From Luteibaculum oceani (GTDB lineage Bacteria; Bacteroidota; Bacteroidia; Flavobacteriales_D; Luteibaculaceae), in the NCBI RefSeq assembly GCF_007995015.1, contig NZ_VORB01000002.1, positions 273,347-337,346 of the forward strand: DNA of 64,000 nucleotides, read 5' to 3'. The notes beneath the pieces were generated by a model. The model saw nothing but the letters and a program-made list of their open reading frames with translations. It did not search any database and was not told the origin of the DNA. How positions within the stretch are numbered: the first letter of the stretch is position 1; every line of letters begins with the position of its first letter. This document shows, piece by piece, positions 8,579-19,724 of this stretch. Position numbers and translations under genes: made by a program.

Positions 8579-11182
8579 TTACTTCTTTTCTTCGGTGGAA
8601 TCTTCTTCCGAAGGTTTGTTTTTACTCGATTTCTTTTTCGTGGCTGGTTTTGAGTTTCCTGATAGAGAAATGGTTATACCATCGCCAGTTTTATTGCAAT
8701 CGAGAATGATTTTATCACCTTCATTTACCCTGCTATGGATAATTTCTTCGGCTAAAACATCTTCGATGTACTTTTGAATAGCTCTTTTTAGCGGTCTTGC
8801 ACCAAATTTCTCATCAAACCCTTTCTCGGCTATAAAATTCTTAGCCTTGTCGCTTAGTTCTATTTCGTAACCAAGAGTTCTAATTCTAGCGTAAACCTCT
8901 TTAAGTTCTATATCAATAATCTTGTGGATGTCTTCTTTTGTTAAGGTGTTAAAGAGTACCACATCATCAATTCTGTTTAGGAATTCGGGCGCAAAGGTTT
9001 TTCTCAATGCACTTTGAATTACGCTTTTTGCGTCTTCATCTGCAGAGGCCTGCTTAGCTTTTGTGCTAAACCCAACTCCAGCTCCAAAGTCAGACAGTTG
9101 TCTGGCTCCAATGTTGGAGGTCATGATGATAATGGTATTTCTAAAGTCAATCTTTCTTCCTAAACTATCAGTAAGCTGGCCGTCATCCAGTGCTTGAAGT
9201 AACAAATTAAATACGTCTGGATGTGCTTTTTCAATCTCGTCCAATAATACAATAGAGTATGGCTTTCTTCTGATTTTCTCAGTCAGCTGTCCACCTTCCT
9301 CGTATCCAACGTAACCGGGAGGCGCTCCAACCAGTCTAGAAATTGAGAATTTCTCCATGTATTCACTCATATCTATCCTAACCAGCGCGTCTTGCGAGTC
9401 GAATAGGTATTTAGCAAGTGCTTTCGCTAATTGCGTTTTACCAACTCCAGTAGGGCCTAGGAAAATGAAAGAACCAATAGGTCTTTTTGGGTCTTTTAGT
9501 CCCGCTCTATTTCTTTGGATGGCGCGAACCACTTTTTTAACCGCTTCGGATTGCCCAATTATCTCGGCATCCATCTCGTCGGCCATTCTAGCAAGTTTGC
9601 CACTTTCGTTTTCTGCAATTCGCTGCACAGGAATTCCTGTCATCATTGCTACAACCTCAGCTACATGGTCCTCAGTTACCTTAATACGTTTGGTTTTAGC
9701 ATCCTCTTCCCAACGAAGTTTTGCATTTTCCAAATCATGAATAAGGTTTCTTTCCTTATCTCTAAGTTTGGCTGCTTCTTCGTATTTCTGAGATTTAACA
9801 ACCTTAGTTTTCTCTTCCTTAACTTCTTCAATAGCCTTTTCAATGTCCAAAATTTCTTTTGGAACATTGATGTTGTTAAGATGCACTCTAGATCCGGCCT
9901 CATCTAAGGCGTCAATAGCTTTGTCTGGCAGATGGCGGTCGGCCAAATACCTGTTTGTAAGCTCAACACATGCGTGTATGGCTTCATCCGAAAAAGTAAC
10001 ACTATGATGATCCTCGTACTTGTCTTTGATATTGTGGAGGATTTGAATAGTTTCTTCGATAGAGGTAGGTTCTACCAATACCTTTTGAAATCTTCTTTCT
10101 AAAGCGCCATCTTTTTCTATGTATTGTCTGTATTCGTCTAGCGTAGTGGCTCCAATGCATTGGATTTCTCCACGCGCAAGTGCTGGCTTAAACATGTTAC
10201 TAGCATCAAGGCTTCCACTTGCACCACCGGCACCGACGATAGTGTGAAGCTCATCAATGAAAAGAATAACATCCGGAGATTTTTCCAATTCATTCATTAC
10301 CGCTTTCATTCTTTCCTCGAATTGACCGCGGTATTTAGTTCCTGCAACTAAAGAAGCAACGTCTAGTGCAACTATCCTTTTATTAAATAAAACCCTAGAA
10401 ACTTTTTTCTGGATAATTTTAAGAGCTAAACCTTCTGCAATGGCTGATTTACCAACTCCAGGTTCACCTATAAGTATGGGGTTGTTCTTTTTTCTTCTGG
10501 AAAGGATTTGAGAAACTCTTTCGATTTCTTTCTCTCTTCCCACTATTGGATCTAACTTTCCTTCTTCGGCGATTTTGGTTAAATCTCTCCCAAAATTATC
10601 TAGAACTGGAGTTTTAGATTTCGTGTCGCCGCTTCTTCTTGAGGCTCCACCTCCTGAAAATCCCGCTCCAGCGTCATCGTCGTCAGAGGATGGAGTTCCT
10701 GGGAATTCAGCTCGGGGAGGGGTATTGCCATCACCACGGTCGGCTAAAATTGATTCTAATTCTTCTCGTGTTATTTCGTAATCCACGTCCATTCGGTTTA
10801 AAGTCTTCGTAGCAATATTGTCTTCGTTCTTCAAAATCGAAAGTAATAAATGCTCCGTGCCTATGATCTCGCTTTTGTAAAGTTTAGCTTCTAAATAGGT
10901 GATTTTAATCACATTTTCTGCTTGCTTTAAAAAGGGGATGTGTGCGGCATTGCTCACAGTACTTATAGATGTATTCTGAGGAATTCCACCTTCTATAGAT
11001 TTCCTCAAGGTTTGAAGATTTACTTCTAACCTTCGTAATATCTGAATTGCGGTTCCTTCGCCTTCGCGCAGCAAGCCTAACATCAGATGCTCCACACCTA
11101 TATAGTCATGACCAAGTCGCAAGGCTTCCTCTCGGCTGAAAGTAATAACATCCTTAACTCTTGGTGAAAATTTTGCTTCCAT
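8579..11182 (-). CDS. clpC: ATP-dependent Clp protease ATP-binding subunit ClpC
   Basis: 867 residues: two Clp_N repeats (about 1-145), a Gly/Asp-rich linker (about 150-190), AAA+ module 1 (Walker A GEPGVGKS, Walker B FIDELH), a middle coiled coil with a UVR-like motif ([13 protein letters not shown]), AAA+ module 2 ([15 protein letters not shown]) and the D2-small domain. The GVGF tripeptide loop after the second Walker region is the ClpP-docking loop, so this is a protease partner and not a ClpB disaggregase. The tail is Lys/Ser/Glu-rich. It unfolds substrates for ClpP in the cytoplasm. It is monocistronic, with a TACATTTG box at 11230-11223 giving a leader of about 35 bases. No CtsR/HrcA-type operator was recognised. 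Confidence 0.96.
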   Translation of the reverse strand: MEAKFSPRVKDVITFSREEALRLGHDYIGVEHLMLGLLREGEGTAIQILRRLEVNLQTLRKSIEGGIPQNTSISTVSNAAHIPFLKQAENVIKITYLEAKLYKSEIIGTEHLLLSILKNEDNIATKTLNRMDVDYEITREELESILADRGDGNTPPRAEFPGTPSSDDDDAGAGFSGGGASRRSGDTKSKTPVLDNFGRDLTKIAEEGKLDPIVGREKEIERVSQILSRRKKNNPILIGEPGVGKSAIAEGLALKIIQKKVSRVLFNKRIVALDVASLVAGTKYRGQFEERMKAVMNELEKSPDVILFIDELHTIVGAGGASGSLDASNMFKPALARGEIQCIGATTLDEYRQYIEKDGALERRFQKVLVEPTSIEETIQILHNIKDKYEDHHSVTFSDEAIHACVELTNRYLADRHLPDKAIDALDEAGSRVHLNNINVPKEILDIEKAIEEVKEEKTKVVKSQKYEEAAKLRDKERNLIHDLENAKLRWEEDAKTKRIKVTEDHVAEVVAMMTGIPVQRIAENESGKLARMADEMDAEIIGQSEAVKKVVRAIQRNRAGLKDPKRPIGSFIFLGPTGVGKTQLAKALAKYLFDSQDALVRIDMSEYMEKFSISRLVGAPPGYVGYEEGGQLTEKIRRKPYSIVLLDEIEKAHPDVFNLLLQALDDGQLTDSLGRKIDFRNTIIIMTSNIGARQLSDFGAGVGFSTKAKQASADEDAKSVIQSALRKTFAPEFLNRIDDVVLFNTLTKEDIHKIIDIELKEVYARIRTLGYEIELSDKAKNFIAEKGFDEKFGARPLKRAIQKYIEDVLAEEIIHSRVNEGDKIILDCNKTGDGITISLSGNSKPATKKKSSKNKPSEEDSTEEKK

Positions 11183-11222
11183 TATATATGCTTGGATTTT
11201 GGCTTCTCTAACTGAATTCTTT

Positions 11223-11230
11223 CAAATGTA
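11223..11230 (-). promoter_or_regulatory. Probable clpC -7 promoter box, TACATTTG
   Basis: Exact TAnnTTTG on the minus strand, 41 bases upstream of the clpC ATG. The -33 element is not clear. Confidence 0.5.
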
Positions 11231-11307
11231 GAAACGAACATAAAAGTATTCAGTTTGTCGACGCCCAATTTTTAACAAAAATCTGTTAGTAATATAGGAT
11301 AACTTTA

Positions 11308-11340
11308 TTGTAGTTACCGCCTGATAAATATGTAATTTCG
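11308..11340 (+). promoter_or_regulatory. Possible gyrA promoter
   Basis: TTG at 11308-11310, a 22-base spacer, then TAATTTCG at 11333-11340, one mismatch from TAnnTTTG. It would give a leader of about 38 bases before the gyrA ATG at 11385. Offered as the best match in the 202-base divergent gap with clpC; nothing else recognisable is in the gap. Confidence 0.4.
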
Positions 11341-11384
11341 TTTCCTATCCTACAAACATTGTGCACATTTTATTTTAAGTAATT

Positions 11385-13907
11385 ATGACAGGAGACGAGA
11401 GGATAATTCCGGTTTTAATAGAGGAGGAAATGAAGACAGCCTACATCGATTATTCGATGTCGGTAATTGTGTCTCGAGCCCTGCCAGACGTAAGAGATGG
11501 TTTAAAACCGGTGCACCGACGTGTACTTTTCGGGATGCAAGAACTTGGAGTTCTTAGCAACCGCCCTTATAAGAAATCGGCAAGAATTGTCGGTGAAGTT
11601 CTTGGTAAGTATCACCCACATGGTGACTCATCTGTATACGATACTATGGTGCGTATGGCGCAAGATTGGTCTTTGCGCTACCCATTGGTCGATGGTCAGG
11701 GTAACTTTGGATCGGTAGATGGCGATAGCCCGGCGGCAATGCGTTACACCGAGGCTAGGTTGAGAAAAATCGCCGAGGAGATGTTAACAGACATCGACAA
11801 GGAAACGGTTGATTTTAGACCCAACTTCGATGACTCTCTTAAGGAACCAATTGTTCTGCCTGGTAAGCTTCCGAACTTAATTGTAAATGGAGCTTCTGGT
11901 ATTGCCGTTGGTATGGCTACTAATATGCCACCTCACAACCTTACCGAAACCATCAATGCCATTTGTGCTTATATCGATAATAGAGATATCGATGTAGCTG
12001 GTCTTATGGAGCACGTAAAAGCTCCTGATTTCCCAACTGGTGGTATTATCTATGGTTACGAAGGGGTAAAGGAGGCTTTCGAAACGGGTAGAGGCCGCGT
12101 TGTGATGCGTGCAAAAGCTACCACGGAGGAAATGCCAAACGGTAAGGAAATGATCATCGTAACCGAAATTCCTTATCAAGTGAATAAGGCGGAAATGATC
12201 AAGAAAACCGCCGACTTGGTTAATGATGGTAAACTAGATGGTATATCTGATATCCGTGATGAGTCGGATAGAAACGGTATGCGCATTGTTTATGAGTTGA
12301 AAAAAGACGCCATTCCAAATGTTGTCCTAAACAAACTTTACAAGTACACCGCTCTTCAAACTCCTTTTAGTGTTAACAATATCGCACTGGTTAACGGAAG
12401 ACCGGAAACACTTAACCTAAGAGATTTGATTCACTACTTCGTAGAACACAGACACGAAGTAGTAACAAGAAGAACGCAATACGAGCTTAGAAAAGCCGAA
12501 GAGCGTGCTCATATTTTAGAGGGATTAATAATTGCAGTTGATAACCTCGACGAGGTAATTAAATTAATCCGTGGTTCGCGTACCCCAGAAGAAGCTAGAA
12601 ACGGATTGATGGAGCGTTTTGAGCTTTCTGAACTTCAAGCCAAGGCTATCCTTGATATGCGTCTTCAAAAATTAACGGGTCTTGAAATAGACAAGTTAAA
12701 GGAGGAGTATGACGAGCTAATGAAGCTTATCGAGAAATTGAAAGCCATTTTGGCAGACGAAGGGCTAAGAATGCAGATCATCAAAGATGAAATGCTAGAA
12801 CTTAAAGATAAGTTTGGAGACGAGCGCAGATCTGAAATCGTTTATTCTGCAGATGACTTTAAAATTGAAGACATCATTGCCGATGAAGCTGTGGTTGTTA
12901 CCATTTCGCATTTAGGATATATTAAGAGAACCCCGTTATCTGAATACAAAACTCAAGCAAGAGGTGGGGTAGGATCTAAAGGATCTACAACTAGAGATGA
13001 AGACTTCTTAGAGTCCTTATTTGTAGCTACAAACCACAACTACTTGTTATTCTTTACCGAAAAGGGTAGATGTTATTGGATGCGTGTATTTGAAATTCCA
13101 GAAGGTGCTAAAAACTCCAAAGGGCGTGCAATCCAGAACTTAATTAATATCGAAAGTGACGATAGAATTAAGGCCTTTATTAAAGCTACAGATCTTAAGG
13201 ATCAAGAGTACATTGAAAATAACTTCGTGGTTATGGTTACCAAAAAAGGAGTTATTAAGAAAACCAGTCTTGAAGCTTACTCTAGACCAAGGTCTAACGG
13301 TATTAATGCCATCACTGTACGAGACGGCGATACTTTATTAGAAGCTAAGCTTACAGATGGTAAGGATGATATTCTAATGGCATTAAGGTCTGGTAAGGCG
13401 ATCAGATTCCCAGAAGAGAAGGTAAGACCTATGGGAAGAAATGCCTCTGGTGTTAAAGGAATCACCTTGGGCCATGACAAAGATGAAGTAGTTGGCATGG
13501 TTACTGTAAAGGAAGGGGAGGCAACCATCCTTGTGGTTTCTGAAAATGGATACGGGAAACGCTCCGCTTTAGAGGACTATAGGATTACCAACCGTGGTGG
13601 GAAAGGAGTTAAAACACTGAATGTCACGGATAAAACAGGTGAACTTGTATCGCTTAAGGCTGTTACCGATGAAAATGACCTAATGATTATTACCAAAAAT
13701 GGTATTACAATCAGAATGGCCGTTGAAAATATTAGAGTAGCAGGAAGAGCAACCCAAGGTGTGCGTTTGATTAGCCTTAAAGGTAAAGATCAAATTGCTG
13801 CTATTGCCAAAGTAGAGCACCAGGAGGAGGATGAGCACGAAGATGAAAACAGTGATGCCGAAAACAATGTTGCCGACAACGAAAATAATGATGCTGCTTC
13901 GGAGTAA
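11385..13907 (+). CDS. gyrA: DNA gyrase subunit A
   Basis: 840 residues. The breakage-reunion domain has the catalytic Tyr121 in AMRYTEAR. The quinolone-resistance region reads [17 protein letters not shown]: Ser82 and Asp86 match the susceptible wild-type residues of E. coli (S83, D87). The C-terminal beta-pinwheel starts near residue 500; its GyrA-box is the diverged QARGGVG form seen in this phylum, not QRRGGKG. The last 35 residues are a very acidic tail. With GyrB it introduces negative supercoils. The start is ATG at 11385. The secreted TPR gene begins 34 bases after the stop, so read-through transcription is likely. Confidence 0.97.
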   Translation: MTGDERIIPVLIEEEMKTAYIDYSMSVIVSRALPDVRDGLKPVHRRVLFGMQELGVLSNRPYKKSARIVGEVLGKYHPHGDSSVYDTMVRMAQDWSLRYPLVDGQGNFGSVDGDSPAAMRYTEARLRKIAEEMLTDIDKETVDFRPNFDDSLKEPIVLPGKLPNLIVNGASGIAVGMATNMPPHNLTETINAICAYIDNRDIDVAGLMEHVKAPDFPTGGIIYGYEGVKEAFETGRGRVVMRAKATTEEMPNGKEMIIVTEIPYQVNKAEMIKKTADLVNDGKLDGISDIRDESDRNGMRIVYELKKDAIPNVVLNKLYKYTALQTPFSVNNIALVNGRPETLNLRDLIHYFVEHRHEVVTRRTQYELRKAEERAHILEGLIIAVDNLDEVIKLIRGSRTPEEARNGLMERFELSELQAKAILDMRLQKLTGLEIDKLKEEYDELMKLIEKLKAILADEGLRMQIIKDEMLELKDKFGDERRSEIVYSADDFKIEDIIADEAVVVTISHLGYIKRTPLSEYKTQARGGVGSKGSTTRDEDFLESLFVATNHNYLLFFTEKGRCYWMRVFEIPEGAKNSKGRAIQNLINIESDDRIKAFIKATDLKDQEYIENNFVVMVTKKGVIKKTSLEAYSRPRSNGINAITVRDGDTLLEAKLTDGKDDILMALRSGKAIRFPEEKVRPMGRNASGVKGITLGHDKDEVVGMVTVKEGEATILVVSENGYGKRSALEDYRITNRGGKGVKTLNVTDKTGELVSLKAVTDENDLMIITKNGITIRMAVENIRVAGRATQGVRLISLKGKDQIAAIAKVEHQEEDEHEDENSDAENNVADNENNDAASE

Positions 13908-13941
13908 ACTGTTAATTTTGAAACTCAAAAATTACAAGAAC

Positions 13942-15078
13942 ATGAAATTATTAGCCTTTTCAACGGCAATTTTATTAAGCGTAGCTGCTTTTGGACAGAA
14001 GTCGGCTCAGGTAACTGCATATAACTACATGAAAGATGCAGAGTTTACCAAGGCTTACGATATGATTAAAAAAGCTTCTGAACACGAAAAAACTGCTAAC
14101 GATCCTAAAACTTACTATTACATGGGGCAAATCCTTATGGCAATGGCAGGTTCACAGGACGTTGAGCAACGTACATACGTTGAAGACCCTTTGCAAAAAG
14201 GAGTAGCAGCTTGGAAGAAGTGTCTTAAGTTAGATACTAAAGAAAAGTACAGCGACGATATCAAAATGAAGATTCCTCAAACAGAAAATATGCTTCTTAA
14301 CATGGGTGTTAAGATGTATAACGAGGAAAAATTTGCCGAAGCCTATGAGTTGTTTAAAACAGCTAACATCATGGCGAGCGTTTTAGACCAAAGCGATTCT
14401 TTAGCAATTTTCAATGCAGCAGTTTCGGCAGAGAAAGCGGGGCAGTTCGAAGATGCTATTGAAATGTACAAGCTAAGTAGCGAGATACAGTATCAAACTC
14501 AAAGTTCTATCCTTTCTATGGCTAAAATCTATAAGGAAAACTTAAACGATACTGCTGCAGCACTTAATACCTTGAAAGAAGCTAGAACAGCTTATCCTAA
14601 TGATCAAGGATTAATTATCGAAGAACTAAACATCTATCTACAGGGTAGAAAATTCCAAGAGGCAGCAGATAATCTTGAGTTAGCGATTAAAAATGATCCA
14701 GAAAATGCGATTCTTCATTATGCTTTAGGTTCTGCATATGACAACATGGGGAACATTGAGAAAGCAAAGGTTTCTTACAAAAAGGCATTGGAGTTAAAGC
14801 CAGATTATTTCGACGCTGCATATAACTATGGAGCAATGGTTTACAACCAAGGAGTTGAGTTGACTAAACAAGCTAACGAATTGGATTATAGAACCAAAGG
14901 AAAGCAAATCGATGCGCTTAACGCTAAGGCTAATGAAAAGTTTAAGGAAGCTGTGGTTCTTTTAGAAAATGCACATAATATAGATCCAGAGGATAAAAGT
15001 ACAATTAGCTCCTTAACTCAATTGTATGTGCGCCTAAAAATGAACGACAAATACAAGGAAATGAAAGCCAAATTATAG
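13942..15078 (+). CDS. Secreted tetratricopeptide-repeat protein
   Basis: 378 residues from the ATG at 13942. A longer in-frame start at 13831 lies inside gyrA and would destroy the signal peptide MKLLAFSTAILLSVAAFGQ, so I reject it. The mature part has at least five TPR-like helical pairs; the clearest is around residues 240-295 (ENAILHYALGSAYDNMGNIE followed by a KAKVSYKKALELKP helix). A conserved NYMKDAEFTKAYDMI helix lies near the N-terminus. Such periplasmic TPR proteins are common in Bacteroidota and act as scaffolds; no partner can be named. It follows gyrA by 34 bases and ends at a strong terminator. Confidence 0.85.
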   Translation: MKLLAFSTAILLSVAAFGQKSAQVTAYNYMKDAEFTKAYDMIKKASEHEKTANDPKTYYYMGQILMAMAGSQDVEQRTYVEDPLQKGVAAWKKCLKLDTKEKYSDDIKMKIPQTENMLLNMGVKMYNEEKFAEAYELFKTANIMASVLDQSDSLAIFNAAVSAEKAGQFEDAIEMYKLSSEIQYQTQSSILSMAKIYKENLNDTAAALNTLKEARTAYPNDQGLIIEELNIYLQGRKFQEAADNLELAIKNDPENAILHYALGSAYDNMGNIEKAKVSYKKALELKPDYFDAAYNYGAMVYNQGVELTKQANELDYRTKGKQIDALNAKANEKFKEAVVLLENAHNIDPEDKSTISSLTQLYVRLKMNDKYKEMKAKL

Positions 15079-15103
15079 GCAACTATCTATATAATTTCCG
15101 TCT

Positions 15104-15135
15104 AAAAAGCGAGTCCGAAATGGCTCGCTTTTTTT
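15104..15135 (+). terminator. Intrinsic terminator after the TPR gene
   Basis: Stem AAAAAGCGAG/CTCGCTTTTT with a 10-base loop, followed by more T. It closes the gyrA-TPR unit. Confidence 0.85.
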
Positions 15136-15221
15136 GTGCCCACTCCCCTGAGAATACAATAATTTCTACAAGCTGGGTACGTAAAAATTGCAAAGGCTAA
15201 AAGAAAACTAATTACACGCAT

Positions 15222-15229
15222 TATTTTTG
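15222..15229 (+). promoter_or_regulatory. -7 promoter box, TATTTTTG, 4 bases before ATG
   Basis: Exact TAnnTTTG match whose last base is followed by CCTC and then the ATG of the first GEVED giant at 15234. Same spacing as the box before its paralogue at 19725. Confidence 0.6.
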
Positions 15230-15233
15230 CCTC

Positions 15234-18200
15234 ATGAAGAAACTGATCTTTACCTTATTCACCTTTTTTATTGTTCAATTCGGCTTTGGACAAAATTATT
15301 GCAGTCCCTCTTATTCAAGTGCATCTTACTATATTTCTCAAGTAAGATTTGGAACGGGATCCGCCCCCAACGGGTGGACGAACAATACAGGTTACAATTC
15401 CAACGGATACGGGAATTTTACTGGGAACAGTAACTACAGAGCAGATGTAGAACCTTGTAAGCAGTACGATTTAAGAATCACGTCTAACAGCGGCGCTACG
15501 AGGGATTTTCACGTAAAAGTGTACTTTGACTGGAACGATGATGGAGACTTCAATGATTCGGGTGAATTATTACCTCTTGGAACTCGTTCAGGGGATCCCT
15601 ATGTATGGAATGGTCAGTTTGTGGTACCACCCAGTGCCAAAAATGTAGATACCAGAATGAGGGTGGTTCTTGATTTTGAAAATACAGGGAACTACAATGA
15701 TCATGCGGGTCCATGTGAAGATGATACTTGGGGAGAAGCTGAAGACTACAGAATTAAAGTGGGAGATGCTGATTTAATGACATTCGAGAACATTACTGCA
15801 GTTCAGAACACCACAGCTCCAGCTCCAAAGGGCTCGAACAATACAGAAATAATTGGAATAAATGTAAAAACGGCTGATTGCACCAATCCACTAAAAGTGC
15901 GTTCCATGAATTTTGGTAAAGGTGATTCAGAGAATTTACCTTCCGATGCAACTAACGCCAAACTATTCTATACTGGAGGATCAGCAAGTTTTTCTACTAA
16001 CTCACAGGTAGGAGGGGTGGCAACACCAGCAAATACTTTTACCATTTCTGGAATCGATGGTAGCCTGCCTGAACTACTGAGTGGTGACAATTGGTTTTGG
16101 CTTACTTATGATGTTCCAGCAGGAGCTACAGTTGATAATCACCTAGATGCCGAGCTTTTGTCAGTTAATATGGATACCACTAATGCTTCCAATGTGGTTA
16201 TTACAACATCAAATACCGATCCAACCGGGAAAAGGCTGATTGTAAATTCTTATTGTGCACCCACACCAGCCAATGAAGTAGGCGCGCGAATTGATCGCAT
16301 AAGAATAAGCAACCTAGATAACCAAACCAATAGTAATGGGCTTTACACTTCTTTTGTAGCAACACTTCCAGCCTTTGACTTCTGTGTTGGTAACGAGCAC
16401 TCGTTAACAGTTAATTGGCACACCGATGTCAATTATATTAACGGAAGTGTTCCCTTTTTTATTCATGCATACTTCGACTGGAACAGGGATGGTGATTTTA
16501 ATGATCCAGACGAGCATTATTTTGTGGGCAACGAAAGAACGCGCCAATACCCTTTAGACGGGGTTAAAACGGGTAACTTTGCCATAAAAGTAACGCCTCC
16601 ACAAAGTGCTTTGCCAGGCCCATCCGTGATGAGAATTCAGGTAGGAAGGGAGCCGGATAGTAACCCTTGCCTAGGAACTATAGATGGCGAAACAGAGGAT
16701 TATGGGTATAATTTATTAAAGTTAGGTGAGCTTTCGGCAACCCCTGATATCCTTTGCAAAAAAGATTCTGTTTTATTGGATGCAACCAAAACGACGGGCA
16801 ACTATACCTTCCAATTTTCAACAGACCGCATAAATTTCACCGATATTTCTTCCGCCTCGGCTAATAGCGGGGTGTACAGTAGCGTGATTGATACCACTAC
16901 GATATTTAGGTTGTTTGAAGCGGACATGAGGTGCCCTGATGGAGGCCTTTCATCTGACCTTGTGGATGTTCCTTTTGTAGGAGTTAGCAGTATTACAAGC
17001 GATAAATCACAATTGTGTTTAGGGGACAGTGCGAACCTAAATGCAAATTACGAATATCGAACCCAGGAATTTACTGAAACTCCTGGGACTGGAAACACTA
17101 CCGTTATAGGATTAAGAGCTTCCACTTTTCAATTACCAGTATCTGGACTGCCATACAACGGCATAAACACGGTGGCATTGAACTCTGTATGCATCAATGG
17201 CTCACTGGTGAGCGGGGCGGATCGTAGTTTTTTCTATTTATACCCGCCTAATTCCAATAAGAAAGTCCTTTTAAGTGAGGGGAATGGAGCCGAGCATCCA
17301 GCAGGAACTAGTGAGACTTTTTGTTTTACCGATAAAGCAAACACGGCTGTAACTTCAGAGTCGAATGCCTTTAACGGTAACTACCGTCCCGAGGAGCCTC
17401 TATCCAGACTTAATGGGACTAATCCAAATGGTACTTGGACCTTAATGGTGTATAATGATTATACAGATGGCGCTGTGGAAATAAATGAGTTTACACTCAA
17501 TTTTGGTACTAATTCTGAAATTACTTGGACACCAAACAGTAATATCGACGATATAAATTCCGACACACCGGAAGTTACCCCTACTTCAAGCACTACGTAC
17601 ATAGCAAGTCTGACTAATGACATTTGCAGCCCGATGGACTCTGTTGAGATTACTGTTTTAGATCCATCTAAGGTTATTACCGTAGATATAACAGAGGTTC
17701 TGCCAACAGGGATAATTTGTAGTGGAGACCTTGTTACTTTTAAGAGTTCGCTGAGCGAGTCGGTTGCAAATGCTCCACTGCAATGGTTTATTAATGATTT
17801 TCCAGTAAGTGGAGAGACCAATGAAACCTTTAATTCCAACACACTTAGCGATGGCGATGAGGTTAAAGTAACTTTTAACCTTCTTACGCAGTGTGGAACG
17901 TTCAGTTCTGCAGATTCGGTTGTGGTAAATATTTCAAACTCTTTAGCGCCAAGTTTAACCTTGAACATTGGAAGTCAGCTTCCAGTTTGTGAGGGCGCAA
18001 CAGTAAATTTTACCGCGAATGACAAAGATTTCGGACCAAATCCAATTTACAAATGGTTCTTAAACGGAACACAACAGTCAAATTCTGGTAAAACATATAG
18101 CTCAAACACTTTGGTGAATAACGACACCGTTGTGGTAGAGGTAAGCACAACTTATCCCTGTGTTTCCGTTTCTAGTTTAAGAGACACCCTTGTGGTAAAA

Positions 18201-19553
18201 ACCACAACAGAATTAGATCCTAAGATTGAGTTAACAAGTGATGTAAATCCAGAATTATCTTGTCTTGGTAACACCATTAATTTTGTGGCAGATACCGTTT
18301 TCAATAATTCGGGTGGAAAGGGTACCGTTACATGGTTCCACAATGGTACACAGTTAAACATATCTAGCATGACTACTTCATCGGATACGTTTAGTACCGG
18401 GAACCACTTAATTAGAGTAGAGTACAATGTGAATTCTGGTTGTACGAAAAGCACCTTTGTTACCGATCAAATTGCTTTTGAGGTAGGGGATGATGTTGTA
18501 CCTGGAATCACTATCAAAGTAGATAGAGATAAGGTTTGTAAAGGCGAACTGGTTACCTTCTCGGTAGACCAAATTGAAAATGGAGGAAGTGCTCCAGAAA
18601 TTCAATGGTTCAAAAATGGAGATCCTGTTTCCGGACAAACTGGAATGACATACAGCAGCAATTCGTTTAAAAATCAAGATGAGATTACTGCAAGATTAAT
18701 TTCCAGCATAGAATGTGTTTCTTTTGAACAGGCGTTTTCTGGATCTAAGGAGGTTAAAATTTCTGAAAGAACCCAGACAGAAATTAATATCATCTCGCCT
18801 TTTGAATCGACCCCATTTTGCGAAGGGACAGATGTTAGGGTAGAAGTAGACCTGCTTTTTGGTGGAGGAGTTGAACCAAATATTGAGTGGTTCCTAAACG
18901 ATAAAAGTATACAGAAAAGAAAGTTCCAGTTTATTAGTTTGGATAGCCTTAAGCATGGTGACAGAGTATATGCTAAACTGCATCCTAATTCTGTTTGCCC
19001 AACACCAGCTCTTCCAACTAGTGATACCTTAACTTTTGAGGTTAACCCAACACCATTTGTGGATTTCCAAGCCGTGCAGGTGGAAGGCGGTCTTCAGTTT
19101 ATCCCTAATTCACAAGCTTTTGAAAATTACAATTGGAGTTTTGGTACAGGACAAACCAGCGATCAAATTACTCCAGTTTATCAGTATGAGAATACGGGTG
19201 TTTATAGGGTTTGTTTGGATATCCAAGATGAAAATGGCTGTGTAAATACGAGATGTAAAGACGTTAATTATACGGTTGTTTCAAGTATTGCAGAGGCTGG
19301 TGAATTATCCTTCACTTATTTCCCTAACCCAGTTGGTAACGAGTTAAATATTGAGTTAAATACCACAGTATCTCAAACTCAAATAACCGTTGTTGCTGCA
19401 GACGGAAAGACTATCAAACCTAGTTTTAAGAAGGAGGTATTAAATGGTAAGACTATTTATAGGTTAGATACCGACGAATTAAGTAGTGGATTATATATGG
19501 TACACTTGGTTTCCAAGGATGCCAAATTGAACTTCCGATTCGAAAAGCTTTAA
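15234..19553 (+). CDS. Giant GEVED/BNR-associated/Ig/PKD surface protein with T9SS type A sorting domain
   Basis: 1439 residues. Order seen: Sec signal (1-20); GEVED domain 1 (about 21-177, ending in DTWGEAEDYRI); a BNR-associated N-type beta domain (about 180-335, with GDNWFWLTYDVP); GEVED domain 2 (about 337-490, with FDWNRDGDFND and DGETEDYGYN); a spacer; a proprotein-convertase P-like domain (about 610-760, ending in NPNGTWTLMVYND); a row of Ig-like modules with the recurring (I/L)xW(F/Y)xN pattern (about 780-1270); a PKD-like module (FVDFQ to DVNYTV); and a C-terminal type A sorting domain starting YFPNPVGNELNIELN. The CTD predicts export by type IX secretion and anchoring or release at the cell surface. 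No catalytic domain is evident; an adhesin or matrix role is inferred. A leaderless promoter box precedes it and a terminator follows it, so it is a single-gene unit. Confidence 0.9.
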   Translation: MKKLIFTLFTFFIVQFGFGQNYCSPSYSSASYYISQVRFGTGSAPNGWTNNTGYNSNGYGNFTGNSNYRADVEPCKQYDLRITSNSGATRDFHVKVYFDWNDDGDFNDSGELLPLGTRSGDPYVWNGQFVVPPSAKNVDTRMRVVLDFENTGNYNDHAGPCEDDTWGEAEDYRIKVGDADLMTFENITAVQNTTAPAPKGSNNTEIIGINVKTADCTNPLKVRSMNFGKGDSENLPSDATNAKLFYTGGSASFSTNSQVGGVATPANTFTISGIDGSLPELLSGDNWFWLTYDVPAGATVDNHLDAELLSVNMDTTNASNVVITTSNTDPTGKRLIVNSYCAPTPANEVGARIDRIRISNLDNQTNSNGLYTSFVATLPAFDFCVGNEHSLTVNWHTDVNYINGSVPFFIHAYFDWNRDGDFNDPDEHYFVGNERTRQYPLDGVKTGNFAIKVTPPQSALPGPSVMRIQVGREPDSNPCLGTIDGETEDYGYNLLKLGELSATPDILCKKDSVLLDATKTTGNYTFQFSTDRINFTDISSASANSGVYSSVIDTTTIFRLFEADMRCPDGGLSSDLVDVPFVGVSSITSDKSQLCLGDSANLNANYEYRTQEFTETPGTGNTTVIGLRASTFQLPVSGLPYNGINTVALNSVCINGSLVSGADRSFFYLYPPNSNKKVLLSEGNGAEHPAGTSETFCFTDKANTAVTSESNAFNGNYRPEEPLSRLNGTNPNGTWTLMVYNDYTDGAVEINEFTLNFGTNSEITWTPNSNIDDINSDTPEVTPTSSTTYIASLTNDICSPMDSVEITVLDPSKVITVDITEVLPTGIICSGDLVTFKSSLSESVANAPLQWFINDFPVSGETNETFNSNTLSDGDEVKVTFNLLTQCGTFSSADSVVVNISNSLAPSLTLNIGSQLPVCEGATVNFTANDKDFGPNPIYKWFLNGTQQSNSGKTYSSNTLVNNDTVVVEVSTTYPCVSVSSLRDTLVVKTTTELDPKIELTSDVNPELSCLGNTINFVADTVFNNSGGKGTVTWFHNGTQLNISSMTTSSDTFSTGNHLIRVEYNVNSGCTKSTFVTDQIAFEVGDDVVPGITIKVDRDKVCKGELVTFSVDQIENGGSAPEIQWFKNGDPVSGQTGMTYSSNSFKNQDEITARLISSIECVSFEQAFSGSKEVKISERTQTEINIISPFESTPFCEGTDVRVEVDLLFGGGVEPNIEWFLNDKSIQKRKFQFISLDSLKHGDRVYAKLHPNSVCPTPALPTSDTLTFEVNPTPFVDFQAVQVEGGLQFIPNSQAFENYNWSFGTGQTSDQITPVYQYENTGVYRVCLDIQDENGCVNTRCKDVNYTVVSSIAEAGELSFTYFPNPVGNELNIELNTTVSQTQITVVAADGKTIKPSFKKEVLNGKTIYRLDTDELSSGLYMVHLVSKDAKLNFRFEKL

Positions 19554-19572
19554 AATACTAGTACTTGTGTTG

Positions 19573-19606
19573 AAAGGTCGACCTCTGAAGGTCGACCTTT
19601 TTTTTT
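19573..19606 (+). terminator. Intrinsic terminator after the first GEVED gene
   Basis: Stem AAAGGTCGACC/GGTCGACCTTT with loop TCTGAA, followed by a run of T. Confidence 0.92.
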
Positions 19607-19712
19607 GCATTGATAATTTACTGGGAGTCAATTTTGATTTAAGAATACAAGGGATTAAAAAATTGTTAAGGTGGTATCGCGCTTCGATTAAGCGTTGGTA
19701 AACAACGACTTA

Positions 19713-19720
19713 TATTTTTG
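19713..19720 (+). promoter_or_regulatory. -7 promoter box, TATTTTTG, 4 bases before ATG
   Basis: Exact TAnnTTTG followed by TGTT and the ATG at 19725. The earlier in-frame TTG at 19695 lies upstream of this box, so it cannot be the start if the box is used. Confidence 0.6.
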
Positions 19721-19724
19721 TGTT

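Noticed and set aside
8574..10781. Several plus-strand frames opposite clpC
   Set aside because: They are antisense shadows of a strongly conserved gene and have no family motif or promoter.
13831..13941. Longer N-terminus for the secreted TPR gene
   Set aside because: It lies inside gyrA and would hide the signal peptide starting at 13942.
17459..18677. Antisense frames of 89-169 residues opposite the first GEVED gene
   Set aside because: They follow from the codon bias of the repeated beta domains; the paralogue shows different antisense frames at the matching places.
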